Assembly: GCA_018398805.1 (NCBI GenBank)
Contig: JAGFBZ010000004.1
Location: 124,001 to 188,000 of the forward strand
Origin: Hirundichthys speculiger
Taxonomy: Eukaryota > Chordata > Actinopteri > Beloniformes > Exocoetidae
Direction of reading: 5' to 3'
DNA length: 64,000 nucleotides
Positions 33,291-55,628 of the stretch are shown in pieces. The translations under genes were made by a program, and so were the position numbers. The notes under the pieces are model-generated. The model worked only from the letters and a program-made list of their open reading frames with translations, ran no database searches and was not told the DNA's origin. Position 1 is the first letter of the stretch. Each line of letters opens with the position of its first letter.

Positions 33291-35569
33291 CTAGGGTATT
33301 TTTTTTTTTATTTTGAGTTCATTTATAGCATTTGTTTTTCACTACAACCATTCCTTAGTGGAAAAAACTGCCACACACTTTTTTACATTTACAAAAGGTT
33401 GTATTTATACAATTTGTTTAACATTACTCAGATTAAACAGTGATCCACAAGGTGGAATGCTTCATGAGTTAATGTCTGAATATTCATCATCAGTGCTTTC
33501 ATCGTGAATAGCATTCTTGCAGGTAATGCCTTGACAGACTCCACAAGCTGAGATGCACTTGACGGGATTCTTCTTGCAGCTGCATCGCCGGCTTCTGCAA
33601 TCTCCATGGCAATTGCAACTTGTCAACTGGAGTAGCTCTTCAGGAGCCATGGGGTCTAGTGTTGGAACTGGCTCATAACCATGAACACCTACTGTCCATC
33701 TATAGTCACTGGGGTCCAGAGACGTGAAATAGAGATGTGAAATACAATGTGTCATGGTATTTCTTTTGGAGTTTTGTCTTTAGCCATTTCTTTGAATAAG
33801 AGAGGCTCTTATCTGGTGACAGTTTTTCATGAACTTGGTCAAGCGTCATCACACCATGCTCGAGTTCTGTCTCTAGCCAATCACAGAATTCAAGAAAAAC
33901 AGCCTCTCGTTCTTCGTCCTTCCTCCATCCTGCCTTCCTTGGTGCTTTATCTTCATTCTTAGAGTAATGGTCACCCCTCTCAAAAAGAAGTTTGCACCGC
34001 AAGTGATACAAGGTTTCTTCTGCTACCAAGTCATTGATTCCTTCCAGATGCCCTAGGACTTCAGTGCCCCAGTTATCCCCACGACCCTGTGCTGTCTTCA
34101 GCAAGCTTGCCTTCAGTCTATCTGCAGTCAAATTATCAGGCACTCTATATTTCTTTCTAGCATCTGCTGGCTTGTGTTTGTAGAGATGAGCGGGGTTGAT
34201 TGCAAAGAATGCATACATTCTTGTACAGAAGCTGAACGGGCCGTGTTCTTGTAGAACTGCTCACAGCTGATGCGCTCAACTCAGTGCATGTGCGTCGTCT
34301 CTCTGCAGCTTTGCGGACTCGTTCTCTGCCTTTGATGCTTGAGCTGACATTTTGGTGAGCTCGACAAACTTGTTGTGTGTACAAATAATCTTTACACTTT
34401 TTGTGATATCCAAGTCTTCCTTCTTTTTCATCCTCTTCTTTCATACGCTCCAAAATCGTAGCATTTTCAACTACTTCTGCTTGTCTCAATAAAGTAGAGT
34501 AGCCCTTAGGAGTTACTTGAATAAGACTGTCATCTAGCGCCTCCAGGCCTGCACAGACGAAACACTTGAGCAGAGCTGGAGTGACATCTTCATCCATAGT
34601 ACTGCAATTACAGTATATTCCAATCATAAGCATGCAAAGTAGAATGGAAATAAAGATTTTATATTTAGTAAGATCAATTTCACGGTAAACATCAAATATC
34701 ACTGAAAACATCAGAATCTCACTTAAACATCAAACTTTTCTTAGTAGCCTAAATATTTCTGACTCTCAAACAAATCACATACAGAAGGAAGCAAACAACA
34801 CTTACTTGTAATGTATGCACACACACACTGAAAAGTAATGCAGTAAATGTGATGATTTGTAGCTGAATCTAAAGCTGCTGTTCTCCTCACAAAAACTGAA
34901 GGAATGGCATAGTGGCAAACACTTTGCTAGTACAGGTGCAAAAAAAATCACTAATCAAATTAACAGCAGGTGCAGCAAAATGAGCAATCAACTACTGTGG
35001 CCTCAAAACACATCAGTATAGAAATCAAGAGGACACTCTTTCTTAGAAAAAAGCAGAGGAAAGCAGGTAATTGTTAAATATGGAGCTTAGGTAATCTTCT
35101 TAACACTAGTAATACATAATATGTTTAGCTTAGATATGTTATATCCTTATAATCTATGTAGTGAAGTGAAACATTTCAAACTGATAGAAAAATCAATAAC
35201 ACTTACATTTCTGGACATTAAAAGCAGAATATTGTGTCCAACCATGATCAAAGAAAAGAGATGCAAATGGCTCCAGCATGTTTGAAGCTGATGTTATTTC
35301 AAAAGTTCCTCACATTGAATGCCAATCAGCTACAGCAACCATCACTAAACACTGACTTAGGCTATTTATCAAACATTAAAGAATAAAATAATGTATATTT
35401 TTTCTTTTTTTTTTTTTACTTATATACCCTGCGCTGTAAGTGTGAGAGGGGGACATTTATGGGGATGATCGATGACCTGGGAAAGTGGGCGTGGCAGTTT
35501 TTCCACCAGGGAGTTGTCTTGGTGAAAATAAATACTTGCAATGAACTCAGAATAATGAAAACCCCCTAG
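33291..35569 (-). mobile_element. Inverted-repeat DNA element with zinc-binding and Cys-rich reading frames
   Basis: CTAGGGTATTTT at 33291 and, on the other strand, CTAGGGGGTTTTC from 35569 start inverted repeats alignable for about 90 bp (shared blocks TGAGTTCATT and GTGGAAAAA(A)CTGCCAC). The interior codes on the minus strand. From 34597: MDEDVTPALLKCFVC ... H-K-K-C, then a second C-I-L-C ... H-L-R-C treble-clef-like pair after a one-base slip in a CCCC run (about 34200). From 33755, a tail with nine cysteines (C-x-C-x3-C-x4-C-x-C-x6-C-x3-C-x2-C-x4-C). The middle of the protein appears deleted. No clear target duplication: the right end abuts a T run. Cys-rich tails are known in some transposases such as Academ; this assignment is a guess. 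Confidence 0.55.
33462..34597 (-). pseudogene. Transposon-borne protein with two Cys/His pairs and a nine-Cys tail, broken
   Basis: Three minus-strand frames belong together: 34597 to about 34200 (first C-x2-C / H-x3-C unit, basic linker GRERVRKAAERRRT), about 34200 to 33706 (second unit, acidic/charged helix region [20 protein letters not shown]), and 33755 to 33462 ([10 protein letters not shown], then APEELLQLTSC and the nine-Cys tail, ending acidic DESTDDEYS). I know similar uncharacterised proteins from many animal genomes but cannot name a function. The join between the second and third frames lacks the long middle domain those proteins usually have. Confidence 0.5.
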
Positions 35570-35570
35570 T

Positions 35571-36960
35571 TTTTTTTTTTTCAATTCTGTTTTTATTGTG
35601 ATTTTCATGGTTTACAATTCACCAATCACCTCCTATCGTCTATACACTACAATCGATTAATTCAGCAACACAACTACAATTGCACAAGGTATACAGTTAG
35701 GGATGATTGGTCCTCCCTCAATCACACCAAAAATGGAATTAATACCTTACAAAAATTAAGTACTTAACTCCTTTGGCTTAGAACAAGAATGCTGGGGTGC
35801 ACATCTGTAATACCATTGGGGGTAAAACACACACAAAAAAATAAAAAAAATAAATGAACTCAATATACTGATGCATAGGGGTTGAAAAGGACAAATATTG
35901 ATGAAGAAAGGAGATGGGTATAAGACCTAAATAATGGATGGATGACATATCTAATCCATCTTTCCTATCTTCTCCAAAACAGATCCTGTTTTAATCTTAT
36001 AGCAAAAGTAATTTTTTCCATCTTGAAGATGTCTATTGTAGGTTTTTCTAGTTTTAGCCACTTTCTTGTTATAGCTTTTCTAGATGCAGCACTTAGTATC
36101 TGGAATAAGTATTTGTCATTAGAGTTTTCATTTCATTCATTCAGTTTTCTGAATGTAATGACACAAACTCAAAAGTAATATCTATGTGAAACAGATTTTT
36201 CACAATGTTATAGTTCTCCTGCTAGAAAGGCACCATTATTGCACAAGACCAAACTGTGTGATAATGATTTGCTTCCAGGCGCCCACATTGTCTCCAACAT
36301 ATTGATGAACCCGTATTGTGTTTATTGTGATAAAAAATCTGATGAGCGTTTTCCAACAAAACTATCCATATTGTTGAGTTTGAAGTTTTCCATTGTATCT
36401 CACATAAATACAGTCATGGAAAAAATTATTAGACCACCATTTTTTCTTCACTTTCTTGTTTATTTTAATACCTGGTACCACCAAACGTCATCATGTGACT
36501 AAAACAGACAGAAAAGAAAACACTGAATGCATAAAAGCAGTGTTTTTGGCAGTACAACGCCATAGCTATTGATGTAAAAACTTAAGTGATTTAGGTTATA
36601 ATCAAGAAAAACCATGGAAAATGGTAAGATATCAGCTCTTAAATAAAACTCTTATGAGCAATCTTTGTGGTTATCGTTATGTTTGTCTAAACAAACGTAC
36701 CTTTAGTTGTACTAGGCATTAAAATGAACAAGAAACTGAAGAAAACAAGGGTGGTCTAATAATTTTTTCCATGACTGTATTCCCAATCTACGTCATTTAA
36801 AACTACATTTCCTTCCCTCTCCCATTTCTGCTCATCTTGTTGTTTCAAAAAGTTTTTACAAGTAGTTTCTGACTTTGGGCAAGTTATGAGTCTGATAGGA
36901 TCGACACATCCTGTCTCTGTTAAGTTATGATCTCCGTAAAGCAATCAATACTCAATGATA
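35571..36960 (-). mobile_element. Antisense L1/Tx1-type LINE, 3' end
   Basis: It begins with a T run (the poly(A) tail on the minus strand). The minus frame shows the C-terminal L1 ORF2 arrangement SSICWRQCGRLEANHYHTVW at about 36240-36310, followed by KWLKLEKPTIDIF and a charged tail. It is interrupted by a Tc1-like MITE (36411-36777). Truncated at the 5' side, so inactive. Confidence 0.6.
36411..36777. mobile_element. Tc1/mariner-like MITE with perfect 28-bp inverted repeats
   Basis: Both ends read CAGTCATGGAAAAAATTATT followed by AGACCACC on their own strand without a mismatch, flanked by TA on each side (36409-36410, 36778-36779). 367 bp, non-coding. Perfect repeats suggest recent mobility. 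Confidence 0.85.
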
Positions 36961-37039
36961 ACTTAAAACTGTGGCATGTTGAGCTACCTTTCCCACCATC
37001 AAGAAGGAAAGACTGAAGGATTTGGTGTGGATTCTCTTC

Positions 37040-37783
37040 ATGCTTTTGTGTAATGAAATTAAAAATACTTTATTAATCCCAGAAGGGAAATTCAACATTG
37101 TAGTAAGGTTTTTTTTTTTTTCAACAATAAATAAATGACAGCAGTAATAATAATGGTGTTTAGAGGGTGAACCACCCGGCTGAAAATATTGTGCATGATA
37201 TCAATAAAGCTTGAATTGACATTTTTTTTGTTCATTGACTTTTCTTTGGTGCAGCAGATAAAGAGCACGATTCTTTCTTTTTACAAAAAGAACCATATTC
37301 ACAACAGAACAGAAATGTTGCAGCAACACGTCTGCTCTTCATCTTTAGTTGCATTTGCAAGCATCAAGCTGGGACATGTAACTTTCTTCAATTTCAAAGT
37401 ACCAGAGGGGCTGGAGTCCATCAGGTGTCTTTAGGTGACAGATGAGGAACCAAAAGGTCACCAAATCCATTTGTGAGAGTTGAAATAACTGCAAAGCAAA
37501 GCGAGCCTGTGGTTACTGATTTGCAACAATGACCCAAATTCATGACTCCACAACCCACCCTGCAGATGATTACGTGCACATTTATATCCGTGGTCTGAAC
37601 TGAACTGAACTGAGCTGGACTTTCAGCTGGCCAGCGTGGACTGGACCAGGTAGCAGGTAGCAGGTCCAGCGCGGACTGGACCTGCTACCTGCTACAGCAA
37701 CAGCTGAGGGAGATTCAGTCAAAGGTTGATGCTCTCCAACGTTTCAGGCTGCTGCAGCTGACGGTCATCAGACCGCTGAGGAC
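37040..37783. other. Intergenic: repeat tails and a short hairpin
   Basis: Contains a CTTTATTAATCCCAGAAGGG tail typical of fish LINE/SINE 3' ends (about 37070). Around 37648-37696 there is a palindromic run in which GGTAGCAGGTCCAG is mirrored by CTGGACCTGCTACC. No gene was recognised. Confidence 0.4.
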
Positions 37784-38492
37784 TAGAGCTGGGCAGATCG
37801 ATCCAAATATCGATAATATCGATACCAACGCTGGTATTGATATCAAATGATACTAGTTTAAAAAGAATGATATTCAAGCTTTTTTTTTCTCTGTCCCACA
37901 AGCACTGACTGCTGCGAAGTGCAAATTCATTGAAGTCCGTGCCTGACACGATAAGAGTGGTCATCTTCAGCATCAATTCATAGTAACGTTCAAAGTACAT
38001 GTTACTGAAGTCATGTGTTACTGGAGCCAACTCAAAAAAAATATGATTAAGACCTTGAAATAACCCAGTACATGTCATGTATCCCATTGAGAGGTGTTAT
38101 TTAAGATAAAATAACATTAGATAATCCTTTATTTATCCCACAATGGGGAAATTTGCAGACAGTGCAAACAAAATTACACAAGTATTGAAAGATATAATAT
38201 AAGAGGTGGGATAGAAAAAAAAAAAACATTGTGAACAGAACAATTCAACTCCAAAGAATATCTATGGAAAAATGTAATTGTGATAATAAAGTATTTTCCT
38301 GTCAAATAGAAAGTTTGCGAAATTGTATTCTAGGTTTTAACAAAATAATCCAAAGACAAAAATCACAAAAACACCAAAAGGTCAGCAGTTTCATGATATA
38401 TCAATCTTATCGGTATCGGTATTGGTGATACTGGCCCTGTGTTTACTTGATATCAGATCGAATACCAAAAAACCCAGCATCGGTAATGTCTA
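37784..38492. mobile_element. hAT-like non-autonomous element
   Basis: Perfect 8-bp duplication CTGAGGAC at 37776-37783 and 38493-38500. The ends are TAGAGCTGGG and, reversed, TAGACATTACCGATGCTGGG. Both subterminal parts are rich in ATCGATA / TATCGGTA motifs. Inside, 38110-38170 is a LINE-type tail (TTTATTTATCCCACAATGGGG). No transposase. Confidence 0.65.
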
Positions 38493-38697
38493 CTGAGGAC
38501 ATCATCTGAGTCCTACGGTCACAGATGTTTATACACCACTAGTTGCAAGCTTTGTATTAACAATTGACCTTTCAGTAAGCACCGCCCCTTCTTAGTTACT
38601 GTTGCTAGGTTGGACAAACTTTCTGCTCCTGGTTAAACACTAATTCGCAATTTTTTCCAATGTGTATCATCAGTGTTAATATTATACTATGATAACT

Positions 38698-39464
38698 CCA
38701 TGGTGGAATATTGCTGTTGGGGACCTGCAACAGTGACTCGAGGTGTCCAGAATGTTTGGAGGGGACATTTTCTATTCTTTCCCAAGATAAAACATTCGCT
38801 GTAAAAATGCAGGCTGTAGGTTCAGTTATGTGTCCGTCCACAACTGAACGTGGGGAAAGTTACAAAACACACCTACATTTACTCCAAGGTAAGTTAGCTT
38901 TGTTTATTAGACGATTGATTTAACCACCGTTTAGTAAAAGTAATAATATGATTTAGCGGCATGGAGGGTGATGAGTTCTCTGTTAGCATTAGCTCTGGTT
39001 CATAGTGTCGACAACGACAACTAAGCCTGCCTCGTTGTCTACAAATATATATGGCCCTGGATATTTATTTTGTTAGGTATAAGGTGAGGCTTGTGATGTT
39101 AACGTCACTTTATAAATTATATTAATACAATGCTGCGACTGTCTCATGCTAACATAGCTCTGGTGTGGGACAGACCTATGGACCAGAGCTAATGCTAACA
39201 GAGAACTCATCACCCTCCCTGCTGCTAAATCAAATTATTACTTTTACTAAACGGTGGTTAAATCAATCATCTAATAAACAAAGTGAACTTACCTTGGAGT
39301 AAATGTAGGTGTGTTTTTTAACTTTCCCCATGTTCAGTTGCTTGTGTGGATGGACACAACGAACTTTGTTTTGGGTTGGGAAAGGGAATAAAAATGCCTC
39401 CTCCAAACGTTTTGGACACCTCAAGTCACTATTGCAGGTCCCCAGCAGCAATATTTCACCATGG
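38698..39464. repeat. Large palindrome with a THAP-like first exon in each arm
   Basis: Left arm 38698-39005 and right arm 39177-39464 are inverted copies (roughly 85-90% by eye) around a 171-bp spacer. Each arm starts at an ATG (38700 on +, 39462 on -), reads CC near its start, then after a frame slip GTCNSD(S/L)RCP and ends in THLHLL/THTYIYSK at a consensus donor (AAG/GTAAGT at 38888 and on the minus strand at 39293). This resembles the N-terminal exon of a THAP zinc finger as in P-element-like transposases and THAP genes. The frame slip in a G run is common to both arms, so it predates the inverted duplication. Not functional as read. Confidence 0.5.
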
Positions 39465-41612
39465 CGATCTGTTTTTTGTTGCACAAATGTTTCTTTTTTC
39501 TGGAATTATATTTTCTGTTTTCATTTATAAGATGAAAGCTGAACAGTGTCCTTTGATGATCCTACTTTGCTTTCAATGATGACTCCTCACTTTTCTACTA
39601 TTTCTTTTTACTTCCAGCAACTTTAGGATCAGTATATAAAAACACATGGTTAAGTTTTAACGTTACAAGGTGCTTGGTTTGAGGTTAGAGGCTTACACAA
39701 CCGTTAAGCGTCTTATGTGTCTTGTGACTGGGGTTATCTGTCGTGTCCAAGCGATGCTGCCCAACACAAAAAAAACACACCGAGGACACGTTCCCACCTC
39801 ACAGTTTCTAAACCTTTGATCCCGACTCTTCTAGTTTTGCTTGTAGATGTGGACAAAGTTACAGGTGAGACTGTTTCTGGTGGGAAGGATCACGCCATGG
39901 TTGTGCTTTTCCCATGAATCTTTGGCCTTTCATTTCAATGTAAAAGCTTCACTGTTGATGTACATGAAAACATAATGTTCCTGGAACGATGAGCTGATTA
40001 GTCGGATTTAACAATATTCAGCAGCGTGTTGAGGATGAGGGCGTCGTATCCAGACAGACGGAGGAAATTACTGTACTGAAGCTAAAAGAGAAGCAACATG
40101 ATTTATAAGTAAATAAATGTTTCTGTTTCTCATTGACTTGCTGTTTAATTTTTGACAGACTTGGCTGCAACTATTTAACTCTTAGCTCTTAAAGGCTATA
40201 AACCCAGCGACCTCCACCTGTCTTAACAAGATCTCTGACATCTTCAGATCTCACAGATAACACATGTGCACTGTAAAAACTGGAGGTCAGAGGTGCGTCT
40301 ACCTATAGTTCTGTGGACCACGTTGACTTTGTTGAACTGTGCAGCTTCGATTCTCATCGAGTGCACTTCCTGTCGATGGTGTAGCTAAGCCGTCTGCCAG
40401 TGAGGGTCCTCTGGTGTGTTAAAGAGGGTCATTCTGACCATCATAAACTGCAGCAGGCCACATCTGTAGTTAAAGCTAGTAAAAGTGCCACGGAAAAACG
40501 CGGTGTCATTCACAGATACAAGCATCTTCACAAATCATGTATGAGTTCGTTTGAATACCCAAAATAAGGAAAATCCAAATTAACACAAATCCAAGTGATG
40601 AGGAAAGACAAGGACGTGACGATCTAAGGTTCAACTCCCTTCAGATCCCTTACCACGTATGTCTGATCAAAGACATTAGAATTTCCTTTGCGGATAGTGG
40701 AATTATTAATATTATCATTATGATGTCACATCAGACAGTTGATGCCAAAGTACAACCTCTCCGCACCTCAGAAAAGGCAAGTTTAGAAACTCCACCAATG
40801 ACACCCTGGAACTAAAAACGGGTTGTTCTTTTCTCAGCAAAATGGAAAATGGATATACACCGAAAGCATGTACCAAGAAGGTTCCAGGTGTGAGAGCAGT
40901 GATGCAGTATTTTAATTGATTAATATTTAAGCTGGGCTGTCTTATTCTTCACGGGAAGCATCCTAGTTCTGGTGACTGTTTGGGTTTTGCAGTTCCCTCT
41001 TTTCACACTGAACAGTTAGGGTTAGGGTTAGTGGATGGAGACACATTACTGGAGATAAAGCAGTTATGGGAAGTTTCTCACTAGATAGTTTGTTGGATTT
41101 GCCTTCCAGTCTTTCATTTCATCTGATCTTAGTTCTACAAGTAGTTTTCTATTTTTATATCAATTTAATTTTCCAAAGAATATGGATATTCTTATTTTTT
41201 TACATTCATTTTCACTACCAAAAAAGCATACCAAAGACTGAAGTACCATGTTCATTAAAATGAAGACCTTCCTGACAGGAATCTAAGCTGCACATGAACT
41301 TCATCAATGACGTGGTAAGAATGGAAAAAACTAAACTATCACCAGACACATTTCTCATTATATTTCTAACAGACCTCCTTTTTCATCATCCTTTAATGAT
41401 CATTTCAGGGATTTTCAGTCTGACTCATGGAGACAAATATGGTGTTTTACTTCTGAACAGGCAAGAAGACGTGAAGATAAAAATCAATGAGAACTGTTTT
41501 TAATTTGTTTCAACCAAAATAAAACAGCAAAGTTATCAGCACTTTGTTGAGGTTTCCCTCAGGTGAAGCATTTCATTAAACCAAGTGAATTAACTCCAGA
41601 GCCTCTAATATT
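39465..41612. other. Intergenic, nothing recognised
   Basis: About 2.1 kb without gene-like splice structure or transposon ends. A short TTAGGG-type run (GTTAGGGTTAGGGTTAGTGG) lies at about 41014-41034. Confidence 0.5.
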
Positions 41613-42344
41613 AAGGCCCAATCATACACTTCCCCTTATCCATTAATGCTAGCCACTACCCACAGATTGCGGGTTTAAGAACCTCCATTAACTGCTAATG
41701 CAATCTTCCCCCCACTATAGCCGCTACACATTTTGCCGACTCCTTTACTCACTTTGTGGGTGTGGCAATGGGCGTGTCTTTTGCCCTTTCCACAAACTCG
41801 GTATCTTGACATGGCGGGTTTAGGAAAAAGCATAGCGGGTAGTCAGACGACCCCCTATGCTTTTTCCCATCTCAACTCATGTCGCCGCATACAAGAGCAC
41901 GTCCAAATGGCGTCAATGCGCATCCACCTGCGTCCACGAACGGCTCCACCTCTCGAATTAACTCTTGTATAAAAAGCGTGATTTGGCCTCAGTTGAACCC
42001 CTGAGAAAATGGCAGAGATCGTTTTAAACGACTTGCTCGCCAGTTAAACATAGATGACCAGACGGTGTTTATCGGGAACGCACAAAGTATGTGGGACTTT
42101 CAGGTTTTTCCTTTCAGGTAAAATTATTTATATTATATATGAGTGCAAAGGAGGAGGAGGAGGAAGGAAGAGGAGGAAGCTCTACAGCAGATCACTCCTA
42201 TGGATAATGTAACGGGCAGCGCAGGTGGGATAGCGGGTTTAGCAAGGTGGAAGATCGCGTTCTTTGCGGAGGAACGCCCCCCCTACCACTACCTGCTATC
42301 CATAAGTAGTGGCTTTAGCAGATCTGGCGGAAGATCGGGCCCTA
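41613..42344. mobile_element. Possible decayed DNA transposon
   Basis: AGGCCCAATCATAC at the left and, reversed, AGGGCCCGATCTTCC at the right are weakly similar, and GCCACTAC occurs subterminally on both sides. Inside is a perfect 13-bp hairpin, GGAAAAAGCATAG...CTATGCTTTTTCC (about 41822-41870), and a short start-like frame followed by a GTAAAA donor-like site (42009-42120). No convincing target duplication. Confidence 0.25.
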
Positions 42345-43372
42345 TGTCTTCCATAATCTGTAGATACACTATTCCTCAGTCTGCATGTATAGATCAATAA
42401 ATCACTCTCCTTCCACCAATATTAGAATGAAACATTTCAGATATTTAGTCTTGATTTAGTCTCTATGAATGAATTAATGTTTTGTGCACAAAAAAACAGA
42501 GATTGGCTGTAAATCAGCCCTCTACTCACTACATCACACATGCCACCATGTCTCAGGACTCATGATTGACGATGCAGAACCTCGTGGAGACGGTCATTAA
42601 TCTGCTTAATTTACACAGGCCAAACAGGTGCTTCATTGATGAGGAAACCTCACAAAACTTCAAAAGGCAACACTTTTAATGGTCATCTCGTTGAGAATGC
42701 AGATTGAGGAACGTGGCAAACCAAACCTGCCTTTATTAAGCTGGGATCCACCCTTTACAGATGTGTTGACCCTGTCAGGCCAGAACAACCTCATCGTTGG
42801 GGTGGAAACGTTTCAGTCCTGAAGAACCAGCCCAGACTCTTGAACTCCCCTCCTGGTGCTTTCTTCAGAGCCAGAAGCTCTCAGGGCATGTTCCTGGTCA
42901 ACAGCCATTATCTTCCAGCTGATCTTCAGGAGCTTAGAGCATTTAGAAAAAAAATTACTTTCCTTCTGTGGCTCCTGTTATCAGATCACTTCACCCTGAC
43001 TGATGCTTTTATCACCATCTCATTATCTCTGAAGCACTGTCTTAAAATGTTTTTTTGATAAGACATGGACAACCAAAGAATTGAAATTTAAAGCAATCTA
43101 AATTTATATTGTGTAGCTAAAAGGGACACAACAGATGACTTTAATAATTTGTCCAATCTTTAAACACTGGATTAAATGAAGGTTTGCTAATTTTCAGCCT
43201 TTAAGTGTTTTGTGTCACCCTGACCTGACTGAGAAAGACCAAAGTACTTAGTGTAAAGCAATGATTTACTACAATTATTGACATCCATCCCTTGGGTGTC
43301 TAGCTCGCTTCTTTTTACAGTCACCGACCCAGTCCACAGACCCTCCAGCAGACGCACTGTAACTTTACAGTC
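42345..43372 (+). other. Upstream region of CYP2K copy D
   Basis: Not homologous to the upstream regions of A and B, so regulation may differ. No repeats or clear core-promoter box recognised. Confidence 0.4.
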
Positions 43373-53926
<10,554 letters not shown>

Positions 53927-54360
53927 GAAACAGGAAGTGAACGTTCTCCATGATGCCGTGCCGCCTGGATGATAGAGATAATATCAGGAGATGCTGCTGA
54001 AATGTGTCCTTTATTTCTAGATTGTTTGTATAACTTCATTAAAACTCTAATTCAGAGGTTCTTCCTCCAATGGGGATTTTAAATGCTTATGTACCAAAAT
54101 AGTTGGAATTTTGTGAACTGTCATGCTGAATTTAAATATATATATATATATTATTTTGTCATGAATATGCACAAGTTATAATTGCTGCACAAACACATCC
54201 TAATGTCAAATCTCACAGATGTTACATTTTGATCAGTACCTCCACAATAAACTCACAGATGATGCACTACTGCATTTCTTAGTGATGACTGCAGACAGAG
54301 AGATGGACTTTAAAAGGAGAGGTGTATTTCCTATTTCAAATTTTAACAATTATTTTCTAA
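53927..54360. other. 3' flank of copy D
   Basis: Non-coding. ATTAAA and AATAAA occur at about 54041 and 54247 and could serve as poly(A) signals. It shares no homology with the flanks of A and B. Confidence 0.4.
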
Positions 54361-54765
54361 GTGTTGGACCAAAGCTGGCAAAAAAAAAATTGTGATCCTG
54401 GATCAGCTGATGGATGGAAAGAAACAATAATGAGTAGAAATCCATATTTAATGTTTCTCTCAGCGGTGGAGGAGAGAGAAATCATAGATATTGTAAATAA
54501 ATGTAAAAGCAAAGTGTCAGCTGACTGTGATGGTATAGATGTGGCAACAGTCAAAAATGTTATTGAGGCAGTTGTTCAGCCACTGACAAACATCTGTAAT
54601 CTGTCATTTAGAACTGGGACGTTTCCAAAAGAAATGAAAACTGCAAAAGTCATTCGACTTTACAAAACTGAAGACAGACACCAGTTCACCAACTACAGGC
54701 CTGTTTCTCTACTCCCACAGTTTTCCAAAATTTTAGAAAACTGTTTATTAATAGATTGGACAAGG
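54361..54765 (+). mobile_element. LINE reverse transcriptase fragment
   Basis: One frame encodes the N-terminal part of a LINE RT domain: EEREIIDIVNKCKSKVSADC, FRTGTFPKEMKTAKVI, then NYRPVSLLPQFSKILEN. It stops abruptly, with the downstream fingers/palm missing, and runs straight into a telomere-like repeat. Confidence 0.75.
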
Positions 54766-54787
54766 GTTAGGGTTAGGGTTAGGGTTA
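54763..54787 (+). repeat. Short interstitial telomere-type repeat
   Basis: About four tandem GGGTTA units directly at the broken end of the LINE fragment. A related shorter run is at about 41014. Confidence 0.85.
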
Positions 54788-54789
54788 AA

Positions 54790-55620
54790 CTCCAGCTGGC
54801 TCTTTGATCAACCTATCGTCTTTAATCTCATCCTTCTGCCCCCCTTTGACAAGATCAACAGGACTCATTGAGATTCTCAGTTCCCAGTCATGTGAACTTA
54901 AACTTAAACTTAAAAACGGTCACTGTCAAACTGAGTGAGAAGAATACTGGGATTAAAAAAGAGACGAGGTGTTGGAGATACTGAAAAAAAAAGATCTTGT
55001 TTGCTTTTCTAAATCAGTAAATCTGTCATCTCATCACAGAGAGAATTATTCAGCAGAAACCAAAGACTGATATGAATAAATTTAGTAGTAGCTACATCCT
55101 GTGACTGATGCCTCCTCATCCATGTGGGGTTTTTATTCTTTTCTTTCTCTAATTAAGGTGGACTGTATTAATCTGTCAGTTTTCAGAAAAAAAAAATCTT
55201 AAAATGACTCCAGTTTGTTTTTTTGACTTCTTATCATCTTAAATCATCTAAACTGACAGCAACTGTCAGCATGAAGCAGGAAGAGGAGGATTGTTACACA
55301 CAGTAACAATCAAATGTCCTTTAAAGAGCCACAACGAATAATTCATTTACTAAAAGGCTCATCAATGAAAATGAACAGCAGAACTTATCAGCTGTTCTCT
55401 GATTTATTTCATACGGTTTTGTAATTCTTCAGAGTTAATGTTCTGACGTCTCTAAAAACAATGTAGAAAGCATCACATCAAAGGTATTTAATCCCTGAAA
55501 AGCCACTCTAAGTAGCAATACCACCTTCTGACCGCCTGGGGGCAGCACATCACAAGAACACAGGTCAGAACCTGATGTAAGACTCAGATGTTAGATAATT
55601 GAATTCTACCTCATAAACAC
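54790..55620. other. Intergenic, nothing recognised
   Basis: AT-rich sequence without splice-flanked frames or repeat ends that I could assign. Confidence 0.4.
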
Positions 55621-55628
55621 GCAGTTAT

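Noticed and set aside
33462..33755. Nine-Cys frame as a host metallothionein or tesmin/CXC gene
   Set aside because: The Cys spacing differs from metallothionein, and the frame continues a larger protein lying inside inverted repeats, which fits a transposon better.
41014..41034. GGGTTA-type run as evidence of a chromosome end
   Set aside because: Only about three units within ordinary intergenic sequence; far too short for a telomere.
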